A stretch of DNA of 64,000 nt. Source: Isoetes taiwanensis (Eukaryota > Streptophyta > Lycopodiopsida > Isoetales > Isoetaceae). Numbering within the stretch: the stretch's first letter is position 1; each line of letters starts with the position of its first letter. The notes below the pieces were generated by a model. It saw only the letters and a list, made by a program, of their open reading frames with translations, was not told the DNA's origin and did no database searches. The translations under genes were made by a program, and so were the position numbers. The stretch spans positions 5,849,852-5,913,851 of the forward strand of contig JAJEKV010000022.1 in the NCBI GenBank assembly GCA_021234155.1, read 5' to 3'. Of the stretch, positions 9,031 to 21,171 are shown piece after piece.

Positions 9031-12000
9031 TGGCGCAAGAAGATTGCAATATCGGGAATGTGACAAAGAAAATGAAGCGTAAGATTGATGAAATTGTTAG
9101 ATTTATATATGATTAGGTTCAAGATCTATGTCCTGTGCAAAGGAGAGCTTTAGTAGCTAAAACAGTTCGGGATGAAAGGCTGGACTTCTTTTTTGAACCT
9201 TCCATTGGAAATCCAGCGCAAGCATTTGTGAAGATACCATACTACGAAATATCCGGGAAGGTCTGCAGGAAGTGAAACAAGCAAATAGCAATGATAAATT
9301 AGCAGCTAAGCATTCCCTGTTATCAATGATTGTCGGTGAGAATGGAAAACTCAAGCAAAAAGGAGTAACCTCCAGAATTCTTCAAGTGCAAGCAAGAAAC
9401 CTTACAAAAGCTGCAATTAGAAGAAAGCGCATGTCATTATCAGGTGCTAACATGTGGGCACTGGTAGCAAGGCAACCCAGGGCAGACATGCTTCCGGAAT
9501 CAACCAAACACTTGATAAATGATTTTTGGTTAACCCACACCAAAACTTCTCCAAAGTACAGGGATGTCAGGAAGAAAAGAACACTTCCAATCCAGTTTCT
9601 GGACATGCCCCATGTCAGTTTTAAGCCTTCTAATTCTCTTTGTTGCAAGCTCGATAGAAGCTAGCTTCTGTGTACCCTGGATAAGTTTAGTAATCCTATT
9701 TGCATTCCATGCAAGGGATGTATCTGTTTACACTTGGAGGCACTGACTGAGTTATGTTTAACATGAAAAGTACTTGGATGTACTTCCAATTACATCCAAT
9801 GCGGCAGAAGGCAGAAAATGTGTTGTAGGACAGATTGTGTTTTTATAGTCTCAGTTTCTGTAGTTCCAAGTACATGCTAGTACATTCTAAGCTTTCTTGA
9901 ACTCAAGATACTGTTGAAATATAGGGTAATACATAAAAGTATTTAAATGTACTTCCTTCCATAAGAAAAGTATTGAATACATACATCTGTAACACAGTAA
10001 CACTGTGTGTCACCTGGTTACATATTGAGTTTTGTATGTACATCTGGAATGCGTTTGAGTACATTTTCTACATATTTATACATATCATGTACATAATATG
10101 TACGATGTTATGTTATAGTAGTTGAATGTATACAAATCATGGCCTGACTGCCATAGAACTAATGCAATGTCTGCAATATTTTTGAATTCGTAAGTAGTTT
10201 TAATTTATGTTTTACTTATACATGCTGCTTTTTTCCTAGAGTGAATTATATGAGATGTTCAAAGATGAACATTCTGAAGTGAAGATTAGCGCCAGAATGT
10301 TCGAGCTGCTTAAGCCTACGTGTATGAGAAGGTTGAAAGAGAGGAACACATGCTATTGCGTGAAGCATGAACAAGCTGAACTATGCAGGAAAGCATTTAG
10401 CGTCCTAAGAAGCAAATTTCATGCCAATTGTACGTGTTCTTGTGGTGTTTGTGCGGAAGACGAGAACAATGGCGTCTGCCAAGCTCCTTCTAAAACATTT
10501 CAAAATGTTAGCGCTATGTGGAGAGCTATGGTCTGTGACAAGGAAGGTGAAGAGTGGCATAATTTGGACTATATGTCAAGGGAGAGTGCCAGAGTTGTGG
10601 CACTGAAAATATTCAAATCTGTCCTAAGAAGAAAGAGTCGCAGAATGAGAACATTGAATGGCAAGTTTACAAGTACGTGAACGAACCTTCCAAAGCTGGC
10701 ACTTCAAGGAGGTTGAAGCTTGTTACATTGCTTGACAAGATGTTTCATCACCTTACAAAGTTCACTATTCACAACTTTTCAGCAAGTTGGCAGAGCAAAC
10801 AATTCAAGAAATCAATGCAAAATTTGAGGGATGATTCTGTTTTGTCAGTAGTGGACTTTGCAGAGAACTATACTTTGCAGTCACTCAGGGAGGTTCAGTC
10901 CGAGCATTGGAACAATGGCCACATAACTATTTTGGTGCACATAACCATGATGAAAGTCAATGGCGAGCTGAAAAAAACTGTTCATTTGTATGTTTCTTAT
11001 GTTATGAAGCATGATGCTTTCTTTGTTCAGGCTGCACTCAAGAAACACCATACTTGGATGATGCAAAAAGGTTTTGGCCACATCAAATACCATGTCATAT
11101 GTTCTGATGGGTGTGCTGCTCAGTTTAAATGTTCTCGAGCCTTTTATTTGAATGTGGCCCAGTATTATAACAGGTATAGAATTAGGATGCAGTGGAATTA
11201 TTTTGGCTCAGGCCATGGGAAAGAAGAACATGACAGGCAGGCTGCTTTGGAGAAAAAGGTTCCTATAAGACGAGCAAATGAAAGAGAATGGTGTTCTGAT
11301 TTTTGGTGCCAACTCTACTTGCAATTTGCTCAGCCAAAATAAATGCAAAATGGACAGATGGGAGGTCATGGCAGAAGACATTAAGAGGGACCCTCATTCA
11401 GCTTGTGAGATATTGCCTGGTACTCTAGCTGTAAATTGTGTGTCTGTTATTAATCAAGCTGACCCAACACTTGTCATGTATAGATCCATGTCATATTTTT
11501 GCAATGGTTGCTTGAACTTCAGATGAGGAGAATGTGAGAATATCCGACATTGATAGTGCGTGGAAACTACACAAACTGGAGCCTAGTTCGGTCCAGGTTG
11601 ACGAACAAGAAGAGCTAATTGGTTTTTATGCAGCTGATGAGCAAGAACTATCCGAAGTACTCCAATTGGAGACATATTTGCATCTTTTGCTGCTCCAAGG
11701 AATCATGAAAATGTTCCATACTTCGTCCTCCAATGCGTGAAGGAGATGCATATTCTTCAGGAAGATGTGATTGACGACTATGGAAATAGTTGCTGGTGAC
11801 AGGGTTATAGCTGGTCATTACTATCAACTGCTACAAAAAGCACAAACCATAAGTAAAAAAGTTGTTGGATGACAAAATAGTATTGGTACAAGCTGAATCT
11901 GTAATTGGAGCAAGGTTGACCATGCAGCAGATCAAGCATAAGTTGAAGGGGGCATGTATAGCATACGTGATCATACGAGAGGTGCATGACATGCTTATAT

Positions 12001-12032
12001 CAAGCCTACCTGAGATTGTTGAGTGCATATGA
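9031..12032 (+). pseudogene. DFAENY/SDGCAAQFK transposase-like protein, degenerate
   Basis: Relic of a large protein family with a probable RNase H-like (DDE-type) core. In order: an N-terminal helical part (9031-9270); RNLTKAAIRRKRMS, RQPRADMLPESTKHLINDFW (9272-9664); about 500 bases of AT-rich, intron-like DNA; a Cys-rich block with CTCSCGVC (10255-10580) continuing in a second frame as ECQSCGTENIQICPK; then 10640-11342 with VVDFAENYTLQ, VICSDGCAAQFK and NYFGSGHGKEEHD. A frame change near 11275 leads to LPGTLAVNCV and SYFCNGCLNF, and another to a C-terminal part ending about 12032. The two Asp of DFAENY and SDGC are candidate catalytic residues. I know this motif set from uncharacterised proteins in many eukaryotes and do not know an agreed name. 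No terminal repeats were found. At least four frame breaks and several stops make it non-functional. Confidence 0.7.
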
Positions 12033-13323
12033 CTAAGTTCTGTATAAAGGAACTTTCATATTTGCCATCATCTTCTGTTAAGTTCAGAAAACTAGTCGAT
12101 TGCTGCAAGTTTTTTCTTACTCTTATTTTTTAGTTTGAAGTACATTTTGATACTTCAATTTCAGTATCACATAATATCTTTTGTTTCCAAGCACAATGTA
12201 AATCAGAAAGTATAAAATGTTCGTCAATTGTTGCATCAAGAAGTTGAACTTTTCAATCCTCACAACAGCCATCTTCAGTTAGTGCAATGGAAGAGTTGGA
12301 ACAATTAAAAGAGAAGGTTAGTGCCTTCTGTTGCATGACTTTTTTAAAAGAGAAGGTTAGTGTCATCTATTTTTGCTAGCGCTTACTTTTGTGCAGCCAC
12401 ATGGCATATGCCAATAATGCTGATTAACGCGGAATGGAAATTGGTGCATCTATTTCGCCTAGCACGTAAACAACTGGAAAATTTTTAAGGTAAACAACAA
12501 GTAAAGTAAACAACATCAGAGCTTTCTACAGAACTTCTTCAGGAGCTTCCATATCTTATTGCAGAGATAGACACCTAGCAGACTGTCGCCGCCAATATAC
12601 ACACCTAGCAAAACTTCGTGTTGCAAAAGCTTCTTGTTACCGCAAATATTTTTGAGCAAAGCGTCTTGTTGTCGCATATGTTTTATAGCAAAGCTTCAAC
12701 TTGCAAAGCTTATTAAGCTGGATTTTTTTAGCCAAAACTTGCAAAACTTTCAATTCTTGAGCCAGACTAGTATGTTACGAGGATGTAACATTTGTGTTTA
12801 ACATTAGTTTTCTTGAGATCAACGAAGTTAAACAATCATGAACTTATTCTTAGTTCGGAGCAGTATGTATCAAAGATTATGTGCACATCCCTTCAGGACA
12901 TTGGAGGGCAACCCTTCGTGCGCAGCACCTTGTGTTTTCTGAAGTTCATTATTATTCCTTAATATATGTCCTTTATTTCTTCTCATACCAAGGTATAGTC
13001 TAGTTGTTCACCTAGTTTAAATGTTCTATTTCTCAAAGGCCACCTTATCATGTGTTTTCTCTTAAATTGTTTCTTCATATGTATTGGTCCTATCATATTA
13101 AAAATGTTTTTCCCTTTCTTCATGTCTGATAGATTGCTTTAATCTTATTTTTCTATGGTTAAGTTTTTCTAGTATATTAGTCTTTGACTTTTGTATCTAT
13201 ATCTTCTCAAATCAAGGCTTTGTCTGGGCTTACACCTAGTCTGTACCAAGACTGCAATTGTATGGTCTTTAAATTCCAAAAACTTGGTCTCTAAGGCTTA
13301 GGTCTGTCTTGAACAAAGTAAGG
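12033..13323. other. AT-rich non-coding stretch
   Basis: No ORF with protein-like character. Contains a short repeat of AAAAGAGAAGGTTAGTG (about 12309 and 12348) and a patch of CAAAGCTT/CTTGTTGC motifs at 12610-12740. May include the 3' flank of the transposase-like relic. Confidence 0.4.
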
Positions 13324-13342
13324 TTTTTTTTTTTTTTTTTTT
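13324..13342. repeat. poly(T) run of 19
   Basis: Nineteen T followed by AACAGATC. On the minus strand this could be a poly(A) tail, but no retroelement protein could be read immediately to its right, so its origin is open. Confidence 0.5.
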
Positions 13343-13843
13343 AACAGATCCCATATCTAAATGGAAAAGGAAGAAAACTAAAGCTTTTAAAGAAAACCTA
13401 CGATATCATGGCCAAGAACAAAAGAAAGAACACTTACACGACCGTGCCTGGCGGCTAGCTAGAAGTAACTGCCATATTTAATCAAAGGTGTTCTAGCATC
13501 TGCAGCCAACTAAGCCAAGCAACACTCAATAAAATAACACAGATATAAGTCCTGATATAAGTCCTGATTATTCTTGACGTCTTTGCACTAGTGGTCTACT
13601 CGAAAGAGCTCATATTCCTTGTGCATAAATGTTTATCTTGTCAGTAAAACTCATGCTCGTCTTGTATGCATTATTTACATTATGACTCATGGCAAGAAAT
13701 TTTGCTTCTGAACCAATGATGCCGACATAAACAAAGGCAAAGATTTGGGAAAAAGCATAGGCTTTGCCTTCTAGCTTTAAAACTGTGAGTATCACCTAAG
13801 ACGAAGTACCTGTAACTTTCATCTTCTTCCTTCACAAACTGCT

Positions 13844-14395
13844 TCAAGGTGTTGCACTGCTATGATCTCCAATACATATATGTGGAGATGCTGCAGTATT
13901 AGGTTTAATCCTAATCCTCTCTTTTAATGTCCCCAAATGACTAGCATATATTTTTCTAACTTGTAGGGGGCTCTCGCCATTTTTATCTTTTGGATACAAT
14001 TTTACACAATTCACTAGGAGATTCATAAGCCCAGGAACACAACATCTATTTTCAATATCTTCAAGGTTCTTAGAAGCCAAATCCTTATCTTTACCAGCAA
14101 TTTGAGTACCTAGAACATCAGGTGCATAAACTTTGGTTTGTTTTTTTTTAGGTTTCTTTATCTCCTTATGCGATCTCTTTCTTTTGGGCTTCTCTGCTTC
14201 CACTAACACCACTTCTTATTCTTCAGACTTCGAAGCATCATCTTCAGTGATCGGTAGACTCTCTTGTGGACTAGATTGCTCAAGTAGCGGGCTAGGAGAA
14301 GAAGGGGAAGCAACAACATCTCTTGGGTCAACTATAGAAACTGAAGAATCTTTTATGATCAAAATCTGCTTGATGATAGAAACCAGGTCTTGTAA
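13844..14395 (-). pseudogene. Lys-rich orphan exon, unrecognised
   Basis: A minus-strand stretch with protein-like composition. It begins with a Ser/Pro-rich acidic linker (SPSSPSPLLEQSSPQES) that is cut by a TAA at about 14216. A strongly basic segment with nuclear-localisation character follows (KPKRKRSHKEIKKPKKKQTK), then VYAPDVLGTQIAGKDKDLAS, NRCCVPGLMNLLVNCVKLYP and PHICIGDHS. Beyond 13844 another frame continues as TLKQFVKEEDESYRYFVLGD, which implies a small frame change near 13860. I do not recognise a family. It may be one exon of a nuclear protein gene whose other exons are lost or lie elsewhere. Poly(T) runs on both sides hint at retroelement-mediated movement. Confidence 0.35.
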
Positions 14396-14429
14396 AACTA
14401 AGCTTTTTACAATTAGAACTTGTTAGTAA

Positions 14430-15207
14430 TGAAAAACATACTGCAAAACTAGTTTATGAAGTATGAAGGCTATGAGCTCATGGCAATGCAAAATACTCAC
14501 TTTTTTTAAGGTCTTCATGTTAAAGGAAATGTACTTCTAGAGGCTTTCAAGAAAAGACAGACTCAATTTAAAGTGTTCAACATCAACAAAAAACGTACTC
14601 TACTTTTCATGAGCAATTGTGGTGCACTTTATATGGCACATTTCAAACAACTCCACAAAAAGAAGACGACCACAACTCTCGAAATCTTTCAACAATTATT
14701 TATCTTTTTCATGGATAGAGCATATGTAAATGCATATGGAGCTTATCGATTCTCCATTTCCCCGCACTAAAAACCATGGTTGGTCTTTATAAAAATATGT
14801 GTTGAGTTCAATAAGAACAAATGAGCCTTCTTTTGGTGCTAGCTTTTCCTTACGAAATTTCATCGTGGGAAGCTAGGTAGATCTCGAACCACCAGCAACA
14901 TCCCTTTTAATTTCATTCCTACTGCACACGAGATATTAGAAAAACATTGTACTATGTCTAACTAAAAACATATATTCTACAAAACAGTTATTTGTCTATG
15001 ACATTATAGACATCTTAATATTTTTTTTAAATAGAAAAGCTCCAACAAATATTCTAGCACAAGACAATTCTAAATCCTGAAACAAAAAAGCAAGAAATTG
15101 ATTACTAGATGGCTATACATCTCTAATATCAAGGCAGAAGATAGTCCTAAAAATTATTTAGCCTCATACCATAGTACTAAGCTGTATTGTGTCACGTTAT
15201 GGCTAAG
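14430..15207. other. non-coding stretch
   Basis: AT-rich sequence. I see no gene or clear repeat in it. A short + strand open frame at 14573-14770 has low-complexity composition and is not supported. Confidence 0.4.
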
Positions 15208-15393
15208 GCATTTTTAAAAACATGCTATGCCTATGTCGTCATAGCATAAGACATTAAATATGCATACTTCTTTTTAAAAACATGATATCTCTATGCCGTC
15301 AAAGCACAAGACATTGAAATATGCACACACCTTTTTAAAATCATGCTATGCCTATGCTGTCATAGCACAAGACATTGAAATATGCACATGATG
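15208..15393. repeat. three tandem copies of a ~61-bp unit
   Basis: The unit TTTTTAAAAACATGCTATGC...GTCATAGCACAAGACATTGAAATATGCACA is repeated three times with about 85-90 percent identity by eye. There is no spacer diversity, so this is a small minisatellite and not a CRISPR-like array. Confidence 0.8.
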
Positions 15394-15556
15394 TTTACTC
15401 TAGACTAGTAAAAGCCTATACTTAAAATTTACACAAAGACATTACAACACAAAACGGCAAACAAATGTCCAATCTATGCAGTCATAACAAAAGAACTTAT
15501 AAAATGAGGCTAAAAGCTAAGAAAATCAAGAAAAAAGAACAATATAAAAGGCATTA

Positions 15557-15560
<4 letters not shown>

Positions 15561-15587
<27 letters not shown>

Positions 15588-17100
15588 GAAGGACGACAAA
15601 CTCTTACTCAATATAAAGAAGTACACAGATAATTGCAAAGATGAAAAATAAAATCTAGATAATCTACTAAGTGCAGCCACCCGTCTATGCATAAGATAAG
15701 ATACCCAAATATTCCTCAAAAATCAGACGTTTTTTCTCAGGAGCAAGCTGAGAACATAGGTATGCCTTCATTAATCTGTCTTGCGCTCATGAAGAACTTG
15801 ATCAACACTAATTGATAAGCCTTCGAAGATACATAACCGCCTTCTTTTCCAAACAGAGCACACCAGCCAACCTGAAGCTAGGTGGAAAGCCTGTTGTTGC
15901 AAGTTGTTGCAAGTGGAAGGATAAATGGCGAGAAGCACCTACTGGCTAGTCAAGGCCACATGGAAGAGAGATAGTAATCATGACCAAACTGGCTGAACTT
16001 GGTCACATAGAAAGAAGCAGTGCTCGAGATTCTCAACTTGCTGCTTACATAATGGACAGAGCTCTAAAATACGGGGATGGAAATGCGGAGCTGCCAACTA
16101 GCTCGAGGGGAGACAATGTCAACATCAACCAGTTTTTAATATAATGAATGCATAAGACGTGCATTAACAATTTGGGGACCAGTCCAAATAGCCACATCAA
16201 CTGGTTGTGAAGGAACGTCTGACAGAATGTCAGCTAGCTTTTGCCACAGAGCTATGTCATCTTAAATAGCACAAGAACTGTCTCCCAAGAATCAAGCAGT
16301 CCCTTCAAGAAGGGGGAAGCATTCGGATATGGACGAAACTGATAAAAGAGACACCAAGGAAGAACTGCTCTAAATGTCGATTTCCCAAAAGGAATAGACT
16401 GCCCAAGTGCTTGGGCAACCAACCTCATTCCAGGCAAATGTACCATGCCTGCCAAGTAGCGACAAATGAACTTAGATATCATAATTTTACTCTGTAAATG
16501 AAAGTCAATCATACCTAGGCCTCCAGCAAATCTTGGTTTGATACATGTGGACCAAGCGACCTTCACAACTACACCTGTCTCAGTACCTGCCTAAATGAAA
16601 TTACAGACAATTGCAACAATCTCTTGAAACTTTGTTTATGAGGCTAGCACAGCAGATGCCATATACACGTGAGTGTTGCTAAGAATCTGCTTAGCAACTA
16701 CTATCCTCCTTGTCAGAAAAAGCTTAGTTGTATTCCACCAAAAAAGATGCTTACGCCCAAGAGCTTACTGCCCTTCCATTAAGGAAGCACTTTCCATGGA
16801 TACTCATAAACACATGGAGAAATATCCACGTCCAAGGTCCATAAAGCAGAGCACTTCAGCTACCCAACAAGAACCCCTGATTCCAGCGAGAAAGAGTCCA
16901 GCAAAAGCTTAGCATTCTGAAGATTATCATCCTCAGCCACTAGAAAGAGAAAAGTATCATCGGCATACTGATTACAAAATTCTTGAGATCCATCCTCCAT
17001 AGGCAATCTCTGAATCACGCCATCTTGAGTAGCGAAAGAGAACAGCTGGGACAATACCTCTGCCACGATAGTGAACAATAATAGGGCAAGGGGATATATG
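15561..17100 (-). mobile_element. L1-type LINE, 5'-truncated, minus strand
   Basis: On the minus strand the element enters in the reverse transcriptase domain: QYADDTFLFLVAEDD (about 16965) is the catalytic YADD box, after a stretch containing VAEVLSQLF. Next is KVAWSTCIKPRFAGGLGMID (16566-16505), the post-RT block 'VAW..C.P...GGLG' common to plant L1 ORF2. A decayed zinc-binding tail lies near 15800-16250. The element ends in 27 T at 15561-15587, the poly(A) tail seen from the other strand. Frames are broken between blocks. The upstream half (endonuclease) is missing, as usual for target-primed integration. Confidence 0.85.
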
Positions 17101-17725
17101 GCTGCAAAGAATGGAATATATCTCGAAATGTAGCAAAAACCCTACTTAGAAATTTTAAAATTCAATAAAAAATGGTAAATTACTTACCTGTTTCCAGCCA
17201 TAATTTTGTGCTATGCAGTTTCTTATAAATGAACAATGAATTTGCAGAAAGAACCAAACTTCTAAGGCACAGCGAGACGTTCCATAATTCCAGGTGCTTA
17301 TGAATGAGAAAAAATTTTCTCTAAGTATTAATCTGCTTGACTATAAAATTTCGTCACTTGCTTACAAGAATGTGTATGGCATCGAAATTTGGAAGGTGAA
17401 GAAATACATCTTGCCTACGAATATCTAAATGTCCCATCTTGGTACATTTTCATTCTTTTAGCTCTAATGGTCAATGAACTATACTATATTGTACCTAAAC
17501 AGCTTAACAGAAAAGAATCCTACAATGCCTTAAAACAACGATTAGATGGTGTCAAATAAACACCATACAAGAAAAGACTTGATTTTTTAGCCAGAGTTCT
17601 GCCTTGCTTCTTGAGAGAATAATGTTTCTGACCATGTCCTACATCACGTTGCACAATGCCAAATCCTTCTCACCCATTTTTCCAAACACTTCTTATGCTT
17701 AATTAATAGGCAGTTTTTTAAAAAC
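17101..17725. other. non-coding stretch, possibly intronic
   Basis: No supported gene. The minus strand near 17570-17650 reads NIILSRSKAELWLKN, which could be a further exon of the ORF at 17726-17959, but I cannot place splice sites with confidence. Confidence 0.3.
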
Positions 17726-17959
17726 CTATCTTGCCCTTAATCCAAGTTGTAAAATATCAGCCATGAGTAATCTTACCTTCTGACAATTTGTGATGCCGCA
17801 TTGCTGCAAGAACTTGGAAATCTCGAGCACATTTAGTGGCTCCTTTTTGCCTTCTTGCCTAATGCCCACACTAAGACAAATTGTTATAGCCAAGTGAAGC
17901 ACTGCCATTGTTGGGCTTGCATACTTAGACCAAGTAGCATGAGGACAAGCTTCAAACAA
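17726..17959 (-). CDS. candidate exon of an unrecognised gene
   Basis: A 77-codon minus-strand frame with good protein character: ATWSKYASPTMAVLHLAIT, then GIRQEGKKEPLNVLEISKFL and QQCGITNCQK. A strong donor sequence (CAGAAG followed by GTAAGA) lies at about 17778, so the exon probably ends there and the remaining codons to the TAG are intron. I do not recognise the family. The middle looks like an alpha-helical fold and no catalytic motif is visible. It sits between a LINE and a TRIM, so it could be a gene exon or a transposon-captured fragment. Confidence 0.3.
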   Translation of the reverse strand: MFEACPHATWSKYASPTMAVLHLAITICLSVGIRQEGKKEPLNVLEISKFLQQCGITNCQKVRLLMADILQLGLRAR

Positions 17960-18407
17960 GCTTCAATATAACAACAGCTCATGTATAACATAACCTAGCT
18001 CTATCATCAGACCATTACATTACATTACAAAATTGGAACCATTTTCCTATTAGAATTTAATCTCCAGCTAGTGCTTAATCTGTACTGTCTCAAAAATAGT
18101 CACTGAATCTGTACTGTCAAAGAAATTCAGCTCATCCAAGGCAGACTGCAAGAGAGCCATTTCTCCCACAAGCTCTAGACAATTTCTCTTTTAGATTGCA
18201 ATTGTTATCTGATAATACAAAATCTTCTTATATGATCTAGGGATATGATGATATCCCCCAACCTCTGGATTCAGGTTTCCTCTCCACAAGCCGGAGGAAT
18301 TTTTTGTTAAGAAAAAGAATCGAGCCATGAATAAAGGCCAGACTATTTGAAACCCTAAGACAATTTTATCGACATTGTGCATAGATCCAAAACTTTGAGA
18401 GATCACT

Positions 18408-18812
18408 TGATACAACACCTTAATGATCGTGCTCAAACCAACTAGGCAGAAGCGTCTAGACGTTGAGGTTTGACCCTCTATATGTGATAATTAGGTGCCA
18501 CCTCTATAAGATTTAATCAAGCGGTTCCCATGGCCCCCAAACTATGTCAATTCCTCACTCCTTGGCATGCTCCTCGAGTACATGGGACTTACATCATTCG
18601 TTCATGATGCAATTTTTTATTTGGGACGCCGCCATGGAGGCTTCAACTTGAGACTTGGCTCTGATACCATTTGGTAAGATACCTTAATTATTGTGCCCCA
18701 ACCAACTAGGCAAAAGCATTTAGTTTTTGAAATTTGACCCTTCATATGTGATAATTAGGTGTTGCCTCCCCAAGATTTACTCAGTGGTCCCCATGGCCTC
18801 CAAACTGTATTA
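18408..18812 (-). mobile_element. TRIM (miniature terminal-repeat retrotransposon), 405 bp
   Basis: Two direct repeats of about 142 bases (18408-18549 and 18672-18812; shared core ACCAACTAGGC, TATGTGATAATTAGGTG) enclose 122 bases. Read on the minus strand, the right-hand repeat is followed after two bases by TGGTATCAGAGC (18669-18658), the standard primer site complementary to initiator-Met tRNA. A purine run (AAGGAGTGAGGAA) precedes the left-hand repeat. The flanks TCACT (18403-18407) and TCACG (18813-18817) fit a 5-bp target duplication with one change. There is no coding capacity, as in all TRIMs, which depend on enzymes supplied by other elements. The repeats have diverged noticeably, so the insertion is old. 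Confidence 0.85.
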
Positions 18813-19544
18813 TCACGACTATAGGATTGCATTTCTTATTCTAAATCAACAACTTAAAAAGATTGCACTCTAGAAATACTGTTTAGTACACTTGCAACGA
18901 CGAAATCGTAGAAAACCCATGTGAAAAAACGTATAAAAATATAGAAGTAATCCCTTATTATTATGCTAGATATTTGTTTAGCTCATGTTATTGCATGTGA
19001 ACTCATTCATCATGTAATTTATTATGTGCCATAATGGCTAATTCTTCTCATAAAATATCTTTTGCATAAGCAGTTGGTTATTTACCTTTATTAATGCAAA
19101 AAAAAGGACCTAAAATTATATAGAATAGTATAATTTTCAAGCTATGTAAACATAACTAGGCCAAGGGTTGGAGGGCCAGCGGTCTTGATATTATTGTCCT
19201 CCCTGCATGATAAAATACCCACTTTTTTTTGGGAGACGTACTTTTCTCATTTTACATAGCTCCTTCTAACGCTTGCATAGCTGAAAAGGAGAGAGTCCTT
19301 CCTATACTAAGAGGTTGGCGCCCCTAGAGATGATTGCCAAGTTTTAAAGAGGGGAAGTAGGAGGGTTATGTTTCTTTGAAAGAATTGAATTAACAAAAGG
19401 AGCAATGGCATTGTCCAAGAACTTATAACTAGCATTCGTCACACTGATGGAAGGCCTCGACAGTAACTTCCAAAAAGTTAGAAATCTTCATCTAATCAAA
19501 GCCTTTGATTAGACCTTAGGTCTTAAGCTTCCCCCCAGCCAAGG
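18813..19544. other. non-coding stretch
   Basis: AT-rich sequence with no recognisable gene. The end near 19500 leads into the LINE reverse transcriptase fragment. Confidence 0.4.
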
Positions 19545-20990
19545 GGAAGGAGAGATTCTGAACATGCATTTTGCAGATGATACATTTCTCTTTTTGCATT
19601 TGGAGGAGAAATCCAATCGAATCACTCAGGAAATTCTGGACAACTTTGGGAGATGGTCGGGATGCAAAATCAACTCAAACAAACTAAGCTCATTTCGAGA
19701 AATCGGTAGAGGGAGAGTAGTGAACCCTCTCTCTTGGGTATATGTATCTCTCTCCCAACATTAGAACTAAGATTTTTGGTATTCCCTGTGCCATTAGAGT
19801 TAATGCTAGTGATCCATGGGAAGATTTAATTGACAAATTTTACAGAAAGGTTGACTCCCTTAACTCTAAGGTCCTTTCCAAGAATGGTCGGGCCATTCTT
19901 GCAAATTCTGTTATCTCTTCCTCTCAGGTCTATCAATCCTCCATTATTATGGCTCCAAGAAGGTCTATAACAAAATGCATAGCATTATTGGCAGGTTTAT
20001 TGCTGGAGGATTCAATAGAAGATGCTGGGTGCCTATATCCATGGAAGAATCCTACAAAGACAAGAGTAAAGGAGGTCTAGGGATGATTAACATTGAGAAG
20101 GAGGCCACAACTTTGGCAGTCGTATTTCTACAGGGCCTACAGTAAACAAATTGATCACCCAGTCAGTTCCTTAATCCAGCATTACATTGGAAAGTGCCAT
20201 CCTTTTGACTGGAGGAATCTTAAAATGTATCCCCCTCATAGCATTTACTTCGACTTTTCAGTCTCCTTATCTACTCCCTTGATTATCAAAAAATGCAGTA
20301 GGGCTTGGATGAAGGTCAAGGGCATGTACACTTGGAAGGAAGGTCTCTCTCAGAATCAGCCAATCTTTTGGAGCCCCTCCCTCATTCTAGATGACCCTAA
20401 CATGTGTCTGGCTACTAACTTCCCTGATCTAACTAAGTAGTGGACCAGTAAAGGCATCATATATATTAGGGACATTATGTATGGCTTCAATTATCACAAC
20501 TCTGTTCTCAGGGACTTGGGGCATGACTCAGAGCAACTCTTCAACAGCATTTCCCAGAAATTGGGAGTAGGTAACTTGCATAATTCAACAGATTCCTGGC
20601 ATATCAACGAGTTCTGTGGTTATAAAGTTAGCAAAGCCTACAGGTATCTCAATAGGAACCAAGCTATCTCTCTCCACACTAAATGGGATATTGACCCTCA
20701 GAGAGCGATTAAGAACCTATATTTTCTGCGGAGTAGCCCTATCCATCCCAAGATCAAGGCCTTCATGTGGCAGTTTTGGCATAAAGCTTTGGCCACAAAT
20801 AAGAAGAGGTGGAGGTTAGGTATGTCTAATTCGGATATATGTATGAGATGCATGTAGGAGCAGGAAAATGAGAACCATCTTTCTAGAACCTGCTTATGGG
20901 CTGAATGGATACTGGAACTTGCCAAAACAGAGCTTAATATGCCCAATCTCACGAGTATACAGTCCATTGAATTTTTCCTTCCAGAGAACC
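19545..20990 (+). mobile_element. L1-type LINE ORF2 fragment, plus strand
   Basis: Starts inside the reverse transcriptase at MHFADDTFLFLHLEEKSN (19564; FADD replaces the usual YADD). It continues as ILDNFGRWSGCKINSNKLS, then in a second frame VLSKNGRAILANSVISSSQ, and later the zinc-binding tail HPKIKAFMWQFWHKALATNK with CMRCM and NHLSRTC (20740-20900). At least five frame breaks or stops. No poly(A) is visible at the right end, and no endonuclease at the left. A different subfamily from the minus-strand LINE at 15.6-17.1 kb, judging by the wording around the FADD box. Confidence 0.82.
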
Positions 20991-21171
20991 CTGTAAATTG
21001 AAGGAGATACAAACAAACAAGCCCATGGCCGTCATCAAGCAAACTCAACACGACATAGACTGGATCTATGAAATCTTTGGTTTTTTACTTCTTTTTTTTT
21101 TTTTTTGGATTGACTGGATCTATAAAATCTTTGGTGATTAGGTTTAATATGTCTATTTCTAGTTCTGTGTT

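Noticed and set aside
15208-15393. Three evenly spaced repeats that could suggest a CRISPR-like array
   Set aside because: Repeats are directly adjacent without distinct spacers, and the DNA is eukaryotic.
18191-18436. 81-codon minus-strand frame
   Set aside because: It overlaps the left terminal repeat of the TRIM and has no recognisable family.
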